DNA of 64,000 bases, taken from Nitrosopumilaceae archaeon. GTDB taxonomy: Archaea; Thermoproteota; Nitrososphaeria; Nitrososphaerales; Nitrosopumilaceae. A program made the position numbers and the translations under genes. How positions within the stretch are numbered: position 1 is the first letter of the stretch; the number at the start of each line of letters is the position of its first letter. Shown here in pieces: positions 47,833-56,150 of this stretch. The notes beneath the pieces were generated by a model. The model made no database searches and was not told the DNA's origin. It worked only from the letters and a program-made list of their open reading frames with translations. The DNA lies in NCBI GenBank assembly GCA_900620265.3, contig UYNY03000069.1:47477-111476 (forward strand). The letters are read 5' to 3'.

Positions 47833-49218
47833 TTGCAGACGCTAGCTGGTCTTGACAGCTCCCACGTGAGGGCGGTATCGGAGGGCGAGCCGGACTGGCT
47901 CGCCTCGTTCCGGCAGGAGGCGCTCGAGAGGTACGAGTCGCTCCCCGTCGAGGTCTCGCCGCTCTACACAAAGTACACCGATGCCGGGCGCCTTGACCCC
48001 GCCATGGTGGCCCTGCCCGGCGGGGGCGCGGGCGGGGAGGGGGGCGGCATGCCTGCGTTCCTCAAGGGCCGCCTCGGCGAGCTTGCCGGCGAGGCCCGGA
48101 TGGTGCAGGCCGGCCCCGGCGCCAACGACGTCGACGTGCCGTCCGATCTCGGGATACGGGTCGTGCCGATAATGGAGGCCGCATCAAGCATGCCCGACGT
48201 TCTGCGCGGCGCCCTCGAGTCCATCAGGCCCACGCCCGACAGGTTCTCGGCGCTCTGCTGCGCCGCGTTCAGCTCCGGCTCGCTGGTCGTCATACCGGAG
48301 GGCGTCAGGGTGGAGCGGCCCGTCCACCTGGTCGAGTGCCTGCCGGGCGGCGCCTCGTCGATATCGCTCACCGTGGTGTCCGCCGGCGCGTCAAGCTCCG
48401 CCACCGTCGTGCAGGAGGCGTACTCGGCCGACTCTGACGGGCAGGCGCGCATCGGGCTCTTCTGCGGCGACGTGGGGGGCAACGCGCGCCTCGGCGTCAC
48501 GACGCTGCAGATGATGGGCGCAAAGTCGGCCGACTTTTCGACCAGGGTGTCAAGGCTGGCGGCCGGCGCGCGCGTCGACTGGTACACGGGGCTCTTCGGT
48601 GCGTCCATGTCAAGGTACAGGACGGAGTACCGGCTGGCCGGCGAGGGCGCCTCGGCGGCCGACTCGGAGGTGGCCTTTGGCTCCGGCTCTCAGACGTTCG
48701 ACGTGCAGGCGGACCTGCGCCACGACGCGCCGGCCACCGAGGGGCGCGTGGTGGAAAAGTCGATACTCCGCGGCAGCTCAAGGTCCCTCTTCAAGGGGAT
48801 GATCCGCATAAACGAGGGCGCCTCAAAGTCAAACTCCTTCCTCTCGGGCAGGTCCATACTGCTGGATCCCGAGGCAAAGTCCGACGCGATACCCGGCCTT
48901 GAGATACTCACCAACGACGTAAAGGCGACGCACTCGGCGTCCGTCGCCCAGATAGACGAGGAGCAGATATTCTACCTGGCAAGCAGGTGCCTGAGCAGGG
49001 CCGAGGCCGAGCGGACCATCGTGGAGGGGTTCCTCGAGCCGCTCTCAAGGAGGATGCCGGTGCGGGTCCGCGCCTGGATAGCCCACCTGGTAGAGTCAAA
49101 GTGGGAGGGGCGGCAGCTCTCCATCAACACGGACGAGGAGCTCGAGCGGCTAGTCGAGGTCGAGGAGACCCGGTACAACGAGGACGCCGAGATCGAGCAG
49201 CACTACAAGTACAGGTGA
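47833..49218 (+). CDS. sufD: Fe-S cluster assembly protein SufD
   Basis: This 461-residue SufB paralogue completes the SufBC2D complex. It shares the C-terminal beta-helix pattern: LLDPEAKSDAIPGLEILTNDVKATHSASVAQIDEEQIFYLASRCLS is present as consecutive motifs (about residues 340-385), including the THSASV His. The N-terminal part is SufD-like and lacks the SufB EGCTAP Cys. The start is a TTG immediately after the sufB stop with no gap. Gene order sufB-sufD matches other archaea except for the absent sufC. Confidence 0.92.
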   Translation: MQTLAGLDSSHVRAVSEGEPDWLASFRQEALERYESLPVEVSPLYTKYTDAGRLDPAMVALPGGGAGGEGGGMPAFLKGRLGELAGEARMVQAGPGANDVDVPSDLGIRVVPIMEAASSMPDVLRGALESIRPTPDRFSALCCAAFSSGSLVVIPEGVRVERPVHLVECLPGGASSISLTVVSAGASSSATVVQEAYSADSDGQARIGLFCGDVGGNARLGVTTLQMMGAKSADFSTRVSRLAAGARVDWYTGLFGASMSRYRTEYRLAGEGASAADSEVAFGSGSQTFDVQADLRHDAPATEGRVVEKSILRGSSRSLFKGMIRINEGASKSNSFLSGRSILLDPEAKSDAIPGLEILTNDVKATHSASVAQIDEEQIFYLASRCLSRAEAERTIVEGFLEPLSRRMPVRVRAWIAHLVESKWEGRQLSINTDEELERLVEVEETRYNEDAEIEQHYKYR

Positions 49219-49219
49219 T

Positions 49220-49516
49220 ATGGTGGCGTGGAGCAGGGTATGCATGGTGGACGACGTTCCCGAGGGGGGCGTCGCGGGGTTCGGCGACCTGCTGGTATCG
49301 AGGATCGGCGGCGAGGTGCGCGTCACGGCCAGAAAGTGCACCCACGCCGACGCGGACCTCTCGTGCGGCTTTGCGGGCCCCGACGGCGTCAGGTGCCCGC
49401 TCCACCTCTCCGTCTTTGACACGCGGGACGGCAGGCCGCTCAACCCGCCGGCGACCGAGCCGCTGCGCACCTACAATGTTAAAATAGACGGCGGCGGGGT
49501 GTACGTGGAGCAATGA
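49220..49516 (+). CDS. Rieske-type ferredoxin
   Basis: This 98-residue soluble protein has the Rieske cluster ligands: CTHADADLS (about residues 39-47) gives Cys and His, and CPLHLSVFD (about 57-65) gives Cys and His, with a short spacing as in dioxygenase-type and NirD-type ferredoxins. It probably carries electrons. It sits between sufD and sufS with overlaps of 1-4 bp, so it is made with the Fe-S assembly machinery and may supply electrons for cluster or sulfide reduction. Confidence 0.88.
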   Translation: MVAWSRVCMVDDVPEGGVAGFGDLLVSRIGGEVRVTARKCTHADADLSCGFAGPDGVRCPLHLSVFDTRDGRPLNPPATEPLRTYNVKIDGGGVYVEQ

Positions 49517-50748
49517 TGCAAAAGCTAGAGCCGCTGAGGGCCGACTTTCCGGCGCTATCAAGGACGGTCCGCGGCGGCAAGCCGCTGATCTACCTTGACA
49601 ACGCCTCGACGACGCAGCGCCCGACCAGCGTGGTGGACGCCGTCTCGAGGTACTATACCCACTACAACTCGAACATACACAGGGCCGTCTACGAGGTGGC
49701 CGAGGAGGCGACCGAGGCGTACGAGTCGGCCCGCGACGTGCTGGCGCGCATGGTGGGCGTCGGGGACAGGCGCGAGCTCGTCTTTGTGCGCGGCACCACC
49801 GAGGCGATAAACCTGGTGGCAAGCTCGTGGGGGCGCGCAAACGTCTCGGAGGGGGATATCATCGTGACGACAGAGTACGAGCACCACAGCAACATCGTCC
49901 CGTGGCAGCTGCTGGCCGAGGAGAGGGGCGCGAGGGTCGAGTACGTGGGGGTGGACGATGACGGCGTGCTGGATCTTGGGGACCTCGGGAGGTTCCTCGA
50001 TACCGGGCGCGTCCGGATGGTGGCCTTCAGCATGGTATCAAACGTGCTGGGGACCATCTCGGATACGGCGAGGATAGTCTCGATGTCAAAAAAGGCGGGC
50101 GCCCGCGTCCTGGTGGACGGCGCCCAGGCCGTCCCGCACATGCCGGTCGACATACCGTCCATCGGGTGCGACTTTTTCGCGTTCTCGGGGCACAAGATGC
50201 TCGGGCCGACCGGGATTGGCGCCCTCTGGGCAAGGCGCGACCTGCTGGAGGGGATGGCGCCCTTCCACGGCGGCGGCGACATGATCCGCGAGGTAAAGAA
50301 GGAGGGCTCCACCTGGAACGACCTGCCCTACAAGTTCGAGGCCGGCACGCCTGACATCGCAGGCGCCATCGGGCTTGGCGAGGCCGCAAGGTACCTTGCA
50401 GGGGTGGGGCTTGGCAGCGTCAGGCGCCACGAGGAGGAGATCACGGCGCACGCGCTCGACCTGCTTGCAGGCGTGCCGGGGCTCGTCGTGTACGGGCCGC
50501 GCGACCCCGCCCGCCAGGGGGGCGTCATCTCGTTCAACTTTGCCGACGTCCACCCGCACGACGTGGCCCAGATAATGGACTCGGAGGGGCTCGCCGTCCG
50601 CTCGGGGCACCACTGCGCCCAGGTGCTGATGGACAGGCTCGGGGTGGCGGCCACGACGAGGGCCAGCTTTTACCTGTACAACACGGACGCCGAGGCCGAG
50701 GCGCTCGTCGCGTCGCTCAAGAAGGTGGCGGGGATCTTCAAGGTATGA
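49513..50748 (+). CDS. sufS: Cysteine desulfurase SufS
   Basis: This 411-residue PLP enzyme takes sulfur from cysteine for Fe-S assembly. It shows YLDNASTTQRP (about residues 25-35), TTEYEHHSNIVPW (about 119-131), VDGAQAVPHMPVDI (about 199-212), FAFSGHKMLGPTG (about 221-233, PLP Lys) and RSGHHCAQVLMDRLG (about 361-375), whose Cys is the persulfide carrier of the group II (SufS) type. It overlaps both neighbours by 4 bp. Confidence 0.95.
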   Translation: MMQKLEPLRADFPALSRTVRGGKPLIYLDNASTTQRPTSVVDAVSRYYTHYNSNIHRAVYEVAEEATEAYESARDVLARMVGVGDRRELVFVRGTTEAINLVASSWGRANVSEGDIIVTTEYEHHSNIVPWQLLAEERGARVEYVGVDDDGVLDLGDLGRFLDTGRVRMVAFSMVSNVLGTISDTARIVSMSKKAGARVLVDGAQAVPHMPVDIPSIGCDFFAFSGHKMLGPTGIGALWARRDLLEGMAPFHGGGDMIREVKKEGSTWNDLPYKFEAGTPDIAGAIGLGEAARYLAGVGLGSVRRHEEEITAHALDLLAGVPGLVVYGPRDPARQGGVISFNFADVHPHDVAQIMDSEGLAVRSGHHCAQVLMDRLGVAATTRASFYLYNTDAEAEALVASLKKVAGIFKV

Positions 50749-51173
50749 GCGCCGACATCTACCACGAGATGATAGTGGACTATTCGCGCAACCCGCTCAA
50801 CTTCGGGCGCCTCGAGGACCCCCACGCCACGTTCCACGACTCGAACCCGCTGTGCGGGGACAGCATCGGGATAGACCTCCGGGTGGAGGACGGCTCCGTC
50901 TCGGGGATAACGTTCCACGGCAAGGGGTGCGCCATCTGCATGGCTTGCTCGTCGGTGCTCACCGAGATGGCAAAGGGAAAGACCGTCGAGGAGGTGCGCC
51001 GCATAGGCAAGGACGACGTGCTCGGCGAGCTGGGCCTTGAGCACCTCCAGGCGGTCCGGATAAAGTGCGCCCTGCTCTCGCTAAAGGTGCTAAAGTCGGC
51101 CCTCTACGGGTACATCGCGGAGAAGGGCGGAGACACGGGATCCCTAAAGGAGGATGCCGCGGGCCTCTACTGA
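50745..51173 (+). CDS. sufU: SufU/IscU-like sulfur acceptor
   Basis: This 142-residue protein accepts sulfur from SufS and may pass it to SufB. Three conserved Cys are visible: NPLCGDSIGIDL (about residues 33-44), GKGCAICMACSSVLTEMAKGK (near 62-82) and RIKCALLSLKVLKSAL (about 104-119). It lacks the 18-20-residue insertion of zinc-type bacterial SufU as far as can be seen, so it may be closer to IscU. It ends the suf operon, overlapping the convergent pgk by 7 bp. Confidence 0.9.
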   Translation: MSADIYHEMIVDYSRNPLNFGRLEDPHATFHDSNPLCGDSIGIDLRVEDGSVSGITFHGKGCAICMACSSVLTEMAKGKTVEEVRRIGKDDVLGELGLEHLQAVRIKCALLSLKVLKSALYGYIAEKGGDTGSLKEDAAGLY

Positions 51174-52366
51174 CTCCGCGCCGCCGCCTCCTCGAGCGCC
51201 GCCATCATGGGGAGCTTCTTCCCCGTCAGGTACAGCACCAGGGCCCCGCCTGCCGTGCTCACGTGGTCTATCTTGCCGGCCAGGCCCTCCATCTTGAGGG
51301 CGGCCCCGAGGTGCCCCCCGCTCACTATGGTGGTGGCCATCGAGCCCGCGACGGCCCGGAGCAGCCCCCTCGTCCCGTGCGAGAACTCGGCGTCCTCGAA
51401 CCTGCCGGCCGGGCCGCTCATGAAGACGGTGCCGGCCCCCGATATCATCCTGGCGTAATAGTCGATGGTCTTGGGCCCGATGTCGGCCACCTGGTCGTCC
51501 CTGCCCATCTCGCGCACGTCCATCTCGATCCTGCGCCCGTCCCGGTCGACGGCCACGTCCACCGGGGTCGCAAAGACGTCCGGGTGCTCGCCTATCAGGG
51601 CGTGGGCGCGGGACACCATCTCCTCCTCGCGCTTTATGCCCAGCGGCGACCTCAGCCTGGCCTGGGCGCGCATAAAGACGCTCCCGATGAGCCCCGTGAG
51701 CAGGATGTGGTCGGCGCGCCCGTTCTCGATGAGCATCCTCATCGCCTCTATCCGGTCGGCCACCTTTGCACCGCCGAGCACGACCACGTGGGGCGCCTTT
51801 GCGACGGTCATTATCTCATCAAGGCTGCGGAGCTCGCGCTCGGCGGCCCTGCCGGCGCACGCCGGCAGCACGCGCGGGAACCCGACTATGGAGGGGTGGG
51901 ACCTGTGGGCCGTCGGGAACGAGTCGAGCACGCAGAGGTCGAAGAGGGGCCCGAGGCGGCCCACCATCACCGTCGAGGCGGCGGCGCCCGGCTCGAACTC
52001 ATAGTTCTCCTCGGCGCACAGGCGCAGGTTGTCAAGCAGCAGTATCTGCCCGTCCCTCATGCCGCTGATGGCGGCCCGCGCCGACTCGCCGATCACGTCC
52101 TCGACGTAGGTGACGTCCCTGCCGGTCATCTTCCGGAGCACCTCGGCGTGCCTTGACATGCCGGTATAGTCCTTGTTGCCGACCCTGCCCTGGTGGGAGG
52201 CGACGACGGCCCGGGCGCGGGGCATGTCCCGGAGCGTCTCGGCCGCCTCCTCGATGCGCCTGGTCCCGAGGAGCTCCATCGTGTCTGGGTCTATGGGGCA
52301 GTTCATGTCGGTGCGGACCAGGACGGTCTTGCCGGCGGTGTCATAGTCGTCGAGGGTTCGGAACAA
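51167..52366 (-). CDS. pgk: Phosphoglycerate kinase
   Basis: This moves phosphate between 1,3-bisphosphoglycerate and ADP, here probably in gluconeogenesis. The 399-residue protein opens with the substrate loop GKTVLVRTDMNCPIDPDT, has VVASHQGR near residue 53, DNLRLCAEEN near 103-112, VLGGAKVADRI near 170, and the nucleotide-binding SGGHLGAALKMEGLAGKIDHVSTAGGA near 350-376. No ATG fits; a TTG at 52366 gives the family length and lies about 25 nt below a TATA-like element. The longer frame overlaps the opposite gene and is not coding. Confidence 0.9.
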   Translation of the reverse strand: MFRTLDDYDTAGKTVLVRTDMNCPIDPDTMELLGTRRIEEAAETLRDMPRARAVVASHQGRVGNKDYTGMSRHAEVLRKMTGRDVTYVEDVIGESARAAISGMRDGQILLLDNLRLCAEENYEFEPGAAASTVMVGRLGPLFDLCVLDSFPTAHRSHPSIVGFPRVLPACAGRAAERELRSLDEIMTVAKAPHVVVLGGAKVADRIEAMRMLIENGRADHILLTGLIGSVFMRAQARLRSPLGIKREEEMVSRAHALIGEHPDVFATPVDVAVDRDGRRIEMDVREMGRDDQVADIGPKTIDYYARMISGAGTVFMSGPAGRFEDAEFSHGTRGLLRAVAGSMATTIVSGGHLGAALKMEGLAGKIDHVSTAGGALVLYLTGKKLPMMAALEEAAARSQ

Positions 52367-52390
52367 CTGGGCGCCGGCCGCAGCCGCCCC

Positions 52391-52397
52391 GTTAAAT
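52391..52397 (-). promoter_or_regulatory. TATA-like element of pgk
   Basis: Minus-strand ATTTAAC, about 25-31 nt before the TTG at 52366. Confidence 0.5.
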
Positions 52398-52441
52398 GCC
52401 TTGAGGGGCCCCCGCCCGCGGCGTGCCCGGGGCCCGGCAGG

Positions 52442-52449
52442 CACAAATA
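52442..52449 (+). promoter_or_regulatory. TATA-like element of the 52473 gene
   Basis: CACAAATA, 24-31 nt before the ATG at 52473; weak match. Confidence 0.4.
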
Positions 52450-52472
52450 CCGGGGGATCCGGCCCGGGCCGC

Positions 52473-53609
52473 ATGACTACGGCGGCCTTTGATGCCAAGC
52501 AGTTCCGGAGGGGCAAGCGTGTAGAGCGTCCCGGGGGCGGGGAGGTCTGGGATGTTCGATTTGACTCGCAGCTTGGGGCCGGGGTGGTCACGGACGATCC
52601 GGACAGGTTGGTCGAAGAGATTGTGCGCACGAGCGGGGATCTGATGCGCAGGTTCGGGCTGGATCTGGGTGTCCCGTTCGTCTCCAGCACTCGACTGAGG
52701 AACGCCGTCGGGATATCAAAAGCCATCCTATTTGCCGACCTTCTCGTTACGGCCGTGCAGCCCTATGTGAGCTCGGTCCACTTTTCGTACGTGATACTGC
52801 CTCCCTCAAAGGTCCCGTCCGTCAGAGTCGGTACGGGCAGTGAAAAGTGCCGCGATATCCCCACGAGAGTATTCGTGGCCAACCTGGGCCCCATGTTCTC
52901 GTATCTTACCGCCCATAGCTATCTCTGGATGAGGGGGTACAAGGATCTGGGTGATCTTGAGGTCCAGGTGGATGCGTTCAGATCCAAACAGACGAAGGCG
53001 TGGCGCATGCTTACGGACGCCGTGCCCACCCGCGTGTTCCAACACGGGGACGAGTGCAATCCCCTGATAATGCTGGCTGACATGATTGCGTTTCTTACAG
53101 ACTCCAAGCTCTATGGGCGGAACTTGCTGCTTAATCCCCACAACATCATATCGATCTGGAAAAAATACGCTTTCGATGTAACCACCCGGTTCCTAGACCA
53201 CAAGGGGCTTCCGTTCTGTACATGGGACGGCAACAGGCTGATCGGGCTGACGGATCGTATTGCAAGGCCCCTCGTCTATGTCGCAATAGACGACATCGAG
53301 GGGAATCTCCGGGGGGATGACAGGCCTGATGACGGGTTATTCTTCCCGGACGAGGCTCCGCGCAAGTTCAATCAGGCGATAAAGCAGTCGCCTGTATATG
53401 ACGCGGCACTGACCTATGCGTACCAAAGCGGCGGCTGTGTAAAGTTCTATTCCGCGGCGGAGGATCTGCCGCTTGTGAGGGACGGGGATGTCTTTGCCTA
53501 TGTGGGGGACGAGTCCAGGCGTATAGGGCAAGTACTGCGCCACGGATATCAGTTGGACGTGATGTCCGGACTAGAACTCCGGGATTTGGTTAAAAAAGGC
53601 AAGAATTAA
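52473..53609 (+). CDS. Hypothetical protein, possibly DUF3800/RNase H-like
   Basis: This 378-residue protein was not firmly recognised. A beta-rich stretch (about residues 95-150) and a later QVDAFRSKQTKAWRMLTD plus ECNPLIMLADMIAFLTDSKLY (about 190-213) recall DUF3800 proteins, which have an RNase H-like fold and end in an LADxxA helix; this is a weak resemblance. The second half contains several Asp-rich turns. Codon use is more A/T-tolerant than neighbours, suggesting transfer. The ATG is chosen by the TATA spacing and because upstream sequence is antisense to pgk. Confidence 0.5.
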   Translation: MTTAAFDAKQFRRGKRVERPGGGEVWDVRFDSQLGAGVVTDDPDRLVEEIVRTSGDLMRRFGLDLGVPFVSSTRLRNAVGISKAILFADLLVTAVQPYVSSVHFSYVILPPSKVPSVRVGTGSEKCRDIPTRVFVANLGPMFSYLTAHSYLWMRGYKDLGDLEVQVDAFRSKQTKAWRMLTDAVPTRVFQHGDECNPLIMLADMIAFLTDSKLYGRNLLLNPHNIISIWKKYAFDVTTRFLDHKGLPFCTWDGNRLIGLTDRIARPLVYVAIDDIEGNLRGDDRPDDGLFFPDEAPRKFNQAIKQSPVYDAALTYAYQSGGCVKFYSAAEDLPLVRDGDVFAYVGDESRRIGQVLRHGYQLDVMSGLELRDLVKKGKN

Positions 53610-53730
53610 CACCCCTTATTCGAGAGGACGCCTCCGTTGCGGGGGTCGCCCTCGCGATCACACCTTTGGCGGGCTGGGTTATTAACCTTTACAGGCGTGC
53701 CTGCCGGGACCCCGGCCCCCCGCGATCACA

Positions 53731-53737
53731 ATTAATA
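53731..53737 (+). promoter_or_regulatory. TATA-like element of the PAP2 gene
   Basis: ATTAATA, 25-31 nt before a TTG at 53762. Confidence 0.5.
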
Positions 53738-53761
53738 GAGACGGGGCGGGCGTGCCCGCAG

Positions 53762-54421
53762 TTGAGGGGCTGGACATTCGACATCAGGTCTAGGGCGTTC
53801 GTGCTGCTCTGGGCCGCCTTCCTGGCGGTGACGGGGCTGGTCATATCCGGCGCGACCTCCGGGCTCGACGCCGCGGCCGCCTCCTGGGCCGGCGGGCTCT
53901 CCGGCAGCGGGATAGGCACCGCGATGCTCTACGTGACGGAGGGGGGTGATGTCTTTGCCATGATGGTCCTCGGGATAGTGGTGCTGGCGGTGCGGAGGAC
54001 GCGGCGGATGGGGGCGGCCCTGATGATCCTGCTGGTGCTCACCACGCTCGTCACGGGGTACGTAAAGTGCGGCGTGGACCGCGACAGGCCGGAAGGGGGC
54101 CCGGACTCGGACCTGCCCGTCCCTGTGAGCCGGGACACCTTTGCCCTCTTCTGCCCCTCCGGGCTCGACTCGTCGTACCCGTCCGGGCACGCGGCCCGCA
54201 CCATGGCGTTCGCCGTGGTGTTCGGGTACGCCGTCTCGCACTGGTTCCCGCGCGGGTCGTACCTGGTGCTGCTCTATCCTGCCCTGGTGTCGGCAAGCCG
54301 CGTGCTCATACTGGAGCACTATCCGATGGACGTGGTCGGGGGGGCCGTCGTGGGGCTGGTCCTTGCAGGGATGGTCGCCAGGAAGACCGGCATCTCAAGG
54401 ATCCTGCCCGGCGGCTCCTGA
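53762..54421 (+). CDS. PAP2-family membrane phosphatase
   Basis: This 219-residue protein has about six membrane segments and the three phosphatase motifs: KCGVDRDRP (about residues 102-110), YPSGHA (about 140-145) and SRVLILEHYPMDVVGG (about 179-194). These residues form the active site on the outer face that hydrolyses lipid or isoprenoid pyrophosphates, for example in recycling of the glycan carrier lipid. The frame is open from 53666, but the TATA at 53731 favours the TTG at 53762. It overlaps the convergent gene by 27 bp. Confidence 0.87.
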   Translation: MRGWTFDIRSRAFVLLWAAFLAVTGLVISGATSGLDAAAASWAGGLSGSGIGTAMLYVTEGGDVFAMMVLGIVVLAVRRTRRMGAALMILLVLTTLVTGYVKCGVDRDRPEGGPDSDLPVPVSRDTFALFCPSGLDSSYPSGHAARTMAFAVVFGYAVSHWFPRGSYLVLLYPALVSASRVLILEHYPMDVVGGAVVGLVLAGMVARKTGISRILPGGS

Positions 54422-54691
54422 TGCCAGCACGATCCCGTACCTCGTATCGTCGTGGTGGTACGTCCAGTACCTGACGCGCCCGGCCTCCCCCCTGCCCCTC
54501 ATGCCGTGGGTGACCCCGGTCGTGACCATGTACCCTATCCTCCTTGCAGCCCTCTTGTCCTTTGGCATCAGGACGCGGTACCCCGGATCAAACCCGCCGG
54601 CGACCATCTCGTCAACGATCCCCTGGACCGACGCCTCGTCCGGTACGTCGAACGTCTTTGAGACCGGCATGTCCCTCGGGTGAGTCTCCAC
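54395..54691 (-). CDS. Hypothetical protein (98 aa)
   Basis: This small protein has a helical N-terminal half (VPDEASVQGIVDEMVAGGFDPGYRVLMP) and a beta-rich C-terminal half (RVRYWTYHHDDTRYGIVL). No family recognised. The GTG at 54691 is chosen from a TATA element 24-31 nt upstream; a longer frame to 54763 lacks a promoter. The 3' end overlaps the PAP2 gene. Confidence 0.5.
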   Translation of the reverse strand: METHPRDMPVSKTFDVPDEASVQGIVDEMVAGGFDPGYRVLMPKDKRAARRIGYMVTTGVTHGMRGRGEAGRVRYWTYHHDDTRYGIVLASGAAGQDP

Positions 54692-54714
54692 GGGCGCCGC
54701 CCGGGGAGGGGGCC

Positions 54715-54722
54715 GTATTAAC
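54715..54722 (-). promoter_or_regulatory. TATA-like element of the 98-aa gene
   Basis: Minus-strand GTTAATAC, 24-31 nt before the GTG at 54691. Confidence 0.5.
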
Positions 54723-54824
54723 GTGAGCGATCGCGGGGCATCCCGGCCCTGATCCGCGATCACGAGGCCGCCGGCATCTTGTCAATTTTCACCACCATAT
54801 GGTCAATTACTGATCATGTCTAGC

Positions 54825-54831
54825 ATTTAAC
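54825..54831 (+). promoter_or_regulatory. TATA-like element of the H1-like gene
   Basis: ATTTAAC, 27-33 nt before the ATG at 54858. The ATG at 54834 is too close to be used by this element. Confidence 0.5.
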
Positions 54832-54857
54832 AGATGAGGGATCGCCCCCCGGCTGTG

Positions 54858-55601
54858 ATGGCGGCAAGAAGGCGTCCGGCGCCGGATCCGGCGGTGCAGA
54901 TGGATCTGACCCGGAAGAGGCACCAGCTCGATAGCATCGAGAGGCTGGTGGCCTCGGCCAGGGAGCGCCTCGCGTCCACCAGGGACGAGGCGGAGCGCAC
55001 GGAGCAGGACGTAGAGTTTGCAAACTCTGACGACGAGAAAGAGACGGCCCAGTCGCGGCTGCGCTCGCTCCGGGGGCAGGTGGAGGAGATCGAGTCGGAG
55101 ATAAAGACGCGCCAAAAGACGGCAAGAAAGATCACGTCGGAGGTGTCGGCGATCGAGTCCGGCAAGTCCAAAAAGGCGGGATCAAAGAGGCCCGCGCGCA
55201 AGGCAAAGAGGCCGGCACGCAAGGCGGCCAAAAAGACCCGCAAGCCTGCCCGCAAGGCCAAAAAGCCCGCCCGCAGGCCCAAGGCAAAGGCCGCCTCCAA
55301 GAGGCCGGCCCGCAAGGCTGCACGCAAGGCGGCCAAAAAGACATCCCGTAAACCCGCACGCAAGGCGGCCAAAAAGACCCGCAAGCCTGCCCGCAAGGCC
55401 AAAAAGCCCGCCCGCAGGCCCAAGGCAAAGGCCGCCTCCAAGAGGCCGGCACGCAAGGCGGCCAAAAAGACATCCCGTAAACCCGCACGCAAGGCGGCCA
55501 AAAAGCCCGCCCGCAGGCCCAAGGCAAAGGCCGCCTCCAAGAGGCCGGCCCGCAAGGCCGCCAAAAAGCCCAGGGCCGTGCGCCGGGCCTTTAGGTTCTA
55601 G
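54858..55601 (+). CDS. Histone H1-like Lys/Ala/Arg-rich repeat protein
   Basis: This 247-residue protein has two parts. Residues 1-100 form a charged helix with heptad character (LDSIERLVASARERLASTRDEAERTEQDV), predicted coiled coil. Residues 105-247 are a repeat tract of KRPARKAAKK, KTRKPARKAKK and RRPKAKAAS motifs, like the C-terminal tail of eukaryotic histone H1 and bacterial HctB/AlgP-type proteins. It should bind DNA non-specifically and compact it. A GTG at 54855 is an equally possible start. The DNA of the tract is itself tandemly repeated with a 141-bp period, so copy number may vary between strains. Confidence 0.75.
   Translation: MAARRRPAPDPAVQMDLTRKRHQLDSIERLVASARERLASTRDEAERTEQDVEFANSDDEKETAQSRLRSLRGQVEEIESEIKTRQKTARKITSEVSAIESGKSKKAGSKRPARKAKRPARKAAKKTRKPARKAKKPARRPKAKAASKRPARKAARKAAKKTSRKPARKAAKKTRKPARKAKKPARRPKAKAASKRPARKAAKKTSRKPARKAAKKPARRPKAKAASKRPARKAAKKPRAVRRAFRF
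55190..55575 (+). repeat. Tandem coding repeat (141-bp period) in the H1-like gene
   Basis: A block starting AAAAAGACCCGCAAGCCTGC at about 55230 recurs at about 55371, and its second half recurs a third time from about 55498. Copies are almost perfect over 80 bp and encode 47 residues each, keeping frame. Confidence 0.8.
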
Positions 55602-55649
55602 CGACGCTTGAATATTGAATCCTGCAGTCCCTGACGTGCTGCCCCGGGC

Positions 55650-55961
55650 CTAGCTGGGGTTTATCTCCATCTTGCCGAACTTGCCCTTTGTGATGGACGG
55701 CTCGCCCCTAAAGGCGTTGATGTACCCGTTGGTGATCGCGATCTTGTCGCCGGACTTTACCTTGTCGATGTCCTCGGCCCACAGCGTGAGCTTCATCTCA
55801 CCCGTCTCGTCCATTATCACCGCGTCGCAGACGTCCACGTTGCCGCCCGTCTTTAGGTTGACGTTCCTCTTTTCGCCCTTTGTCTTTACCTCCGCCAAGA
55901 CGTTCACGCCGGACCTCATGTTCTTGGCAGCCGATATCTTGATGAACTCTACCCCGCTCAC
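55650..55961 (-). CDS. Small OB-fold protein (RPA/SSB-like)
   Basis: This 103-residue protein shows an OB-fold pattern: MRSGVNVLAEVKTKGEKRNVNLKTGG, then VCDAVIMDETGEMKLTLWAEDIDKVKSGDKIAITNGYINAFRGEPSITKG read as successive strands. The Asp-Glu-Thr-Gly-Glu-(Met/Ile)-x-Leu-(Thr)-Leu-Trp segment is typical of archaeal single-strand-binding and RPA-type domains. It probably binds single-stranded DNA or RNA. A GTG at 55961 sits 23-30 nt below a TATA element and gives a complete domain, so the longer frame to 56033 is rejected. Confidence 0.8.
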   Translation of the reverse strand: MSGVEFIKISAAKNMRSGVNVLAEVKTKGEKRNVNLKTGGNVDVCDAVIMDETGEMKLTLWAEDIDKVKSGDKIAITNGYINAFRGEPSITKGKFGKMEINPS

Positions 55962-55983
55962 GTCCCGGGGTCCGGGATGAGAG

Positions 55984-55991
55984 ATTATTAA
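55984..55991 (-). promoter_or_regulatory. TATA box of the OB-fold gene
   Basis: Minus-strand TTAATAAT, 23-30 nt before the GTG at 55961. Confidence 0.6.
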
Positions 55992-56065
55992 CCTTTTGTT
56001 GCCCCCGGACGGCCCCCCCCGGCGCCGCCGCAATCGAGAAATACGGGCCCCCCGGCCCCCCCGGC

Positions 56066-56150
56066 GCAGAGGTGGCGGAGCCTGGCCAAACGTGGGGGAC
56101 TCAAGATCCCCTCTCCTAGGAGTACGCGGGTTCGAATCCCGCCCTCTGCA
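56066..56150 (+). tRNA. tRNA-Leu (anticodon CAA)
   Basis: The 85-nt sequence folds as a class II tRNA. The acceptor stem is GCAGAGG (56066-56072) with CCTCTGC (56143-56149) and discriminator A at 56150. The anticodon stem GGGGA/TCCCC encloses CTCAAGA, giving anticodon CAA at 56102-56104. A long variable arm (TCTCCTAGGAGTAC) marks Leu, and GGGTTCGAATCCC forms the T arm. CCA is not encoded and there is no intron. Confidence 0.95.
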
